A stretch of 64,000 bases of DNA from Halorubrum aethiopicum. Lineage in GTDB: Archaea; Halobacteriota; Halobacteria; Halobacteriales; Haloferacaceae. Positions 63,826 to 64,000 of the stretch are shown piece by piece. Position 1 is the first letter of the stretch; every line of letters starts with the position of its first letter. Made by a program: the position numbers and the translations under genes. Under the pieces are notes generated by a model that worked only from the letters and a program-made list of their open reading frames with translations, searched no databases and was not told the origin of the DNA. The DNA is taken from positions 101,937 through 165,936 of the forward strand of contig NZ_LOAJ01000002.1 of assembly GCF_001542905.1 (NCBI RefSeq), given 5' to 3'.

Positions 63826-64000
63826 TTCATACCGATGCCGCAACTAATTCGAAACTTGTCTCTCTTGAAGATACAGTAGTCCGCTTGCTGTGGAATTCGC
63901 TCAGTCGGATTGGGTTAGTATCAGATTTAAAGTAGGAAAGTCACCGAGTGATTGGAGATACTCAACCAACTTAACGGTGCGGTTGTCATCAGGGCGGGGG

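Overview
The window is haloarchaeal DNA. The proteins are strongly acidic. Exported proteins carry twin-arginine/lipobox leaders (for example an RRRKYL start followed by a GVAGC lipobox at 22212). Promoters are archaeal TATA boxes about 25-30 nt before many leaderless starts, and the ribosome-binding sites that exist are GGTGA-like. I found no tRNA, rRNA or CRISPR array.

Layout. (1) 1-1.57 kb: a partial gene and a probable haloarchaeal regulator. (2) About 1.6-20.3 kb: a very dense, GC-rich integrated element. A rightward operon (1709-5636) encodes small zinc-binding proteins, a phage-type adenine methyltransferase, an HNH nuclease and an ASCH protein. A leftward operon (18002 down to 8652) of some 15 overlapping genes encodes a DUF5131/Gp37-Gp68 protein, an RHH regulator, a DUF6884-like protein and a recombinase-like N-terminal domain. 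Between them lie a coiled-coil membrane protein and two genes with a duplicated hairpin leader; on the right are small membrane and acidic proteins and a mini recombinase C-terminus. A complete tyrosine integrase sits at 23816-25066. No capsid, portal or terminase is visible, so this looks like an integrative plasmid, a satellite or a defective provirus. (3) 20.4-23.8 kb: a TIM-barrel isomerase, an orphan PhnD-like lipoprotein and a membrane-anchored metallopeptidase. (4) 25.1-32.3 kb: an IS4-like element, a geranylgeranyl-reductase-family protein, an SMR transporter, a TrmB regulator, and a two-gene CBASS anti-viral system (CD-NTase plus a Cap15-type membrane effector) with an IS6-family element immediately downstream. 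(5) 32.4-38.2 kb: nadA-nadB-nadC, then gene fragments (SMR, gpmI), a frameshifted thiC and a MITE-like element. (6) 38.2-59.8 kb: a catabolic and transport region with an FAD-linked oxidase, aldehyde dehydrogenases, a ThDP decarboxylase-like enzyme, IclR, an M20 deacylase, a class III aminotransferase, TIM-barrel isomerases, a Gfo/Idh/MocA oxidoreductase, a complete CUT1 sugar ABC transporter and a leucine-dehydrogenase-like enzyme, with relics of a pot-type transporter and of TnpB. (7) 59.9-64 kb: an archaea-specific SMC-related protein with an AT-rich upstream tract, bracketed by inverted IS6-family relics.

How the genes fit together. nadABC make quinolinate and nicotinate mononucleotide for NAD synthesis. 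The CBASS pair would sense infection and attack the membrane. The 44.8-59.2 kb genes could import a sugar-like or N-acyl substrate and process it by deacylation, transamination, decarboxylation and aldehyde oxidation; that pathway is inference.

A caution. Four otherwise full-length genes (IS4-like transposase, thiC, FAD oxidase, aldehyde dehydrogenase) each lack exactly one base, and a fifth carries an extra T in a T7 run. Either the sequence carries indel errors or the region is decaying.
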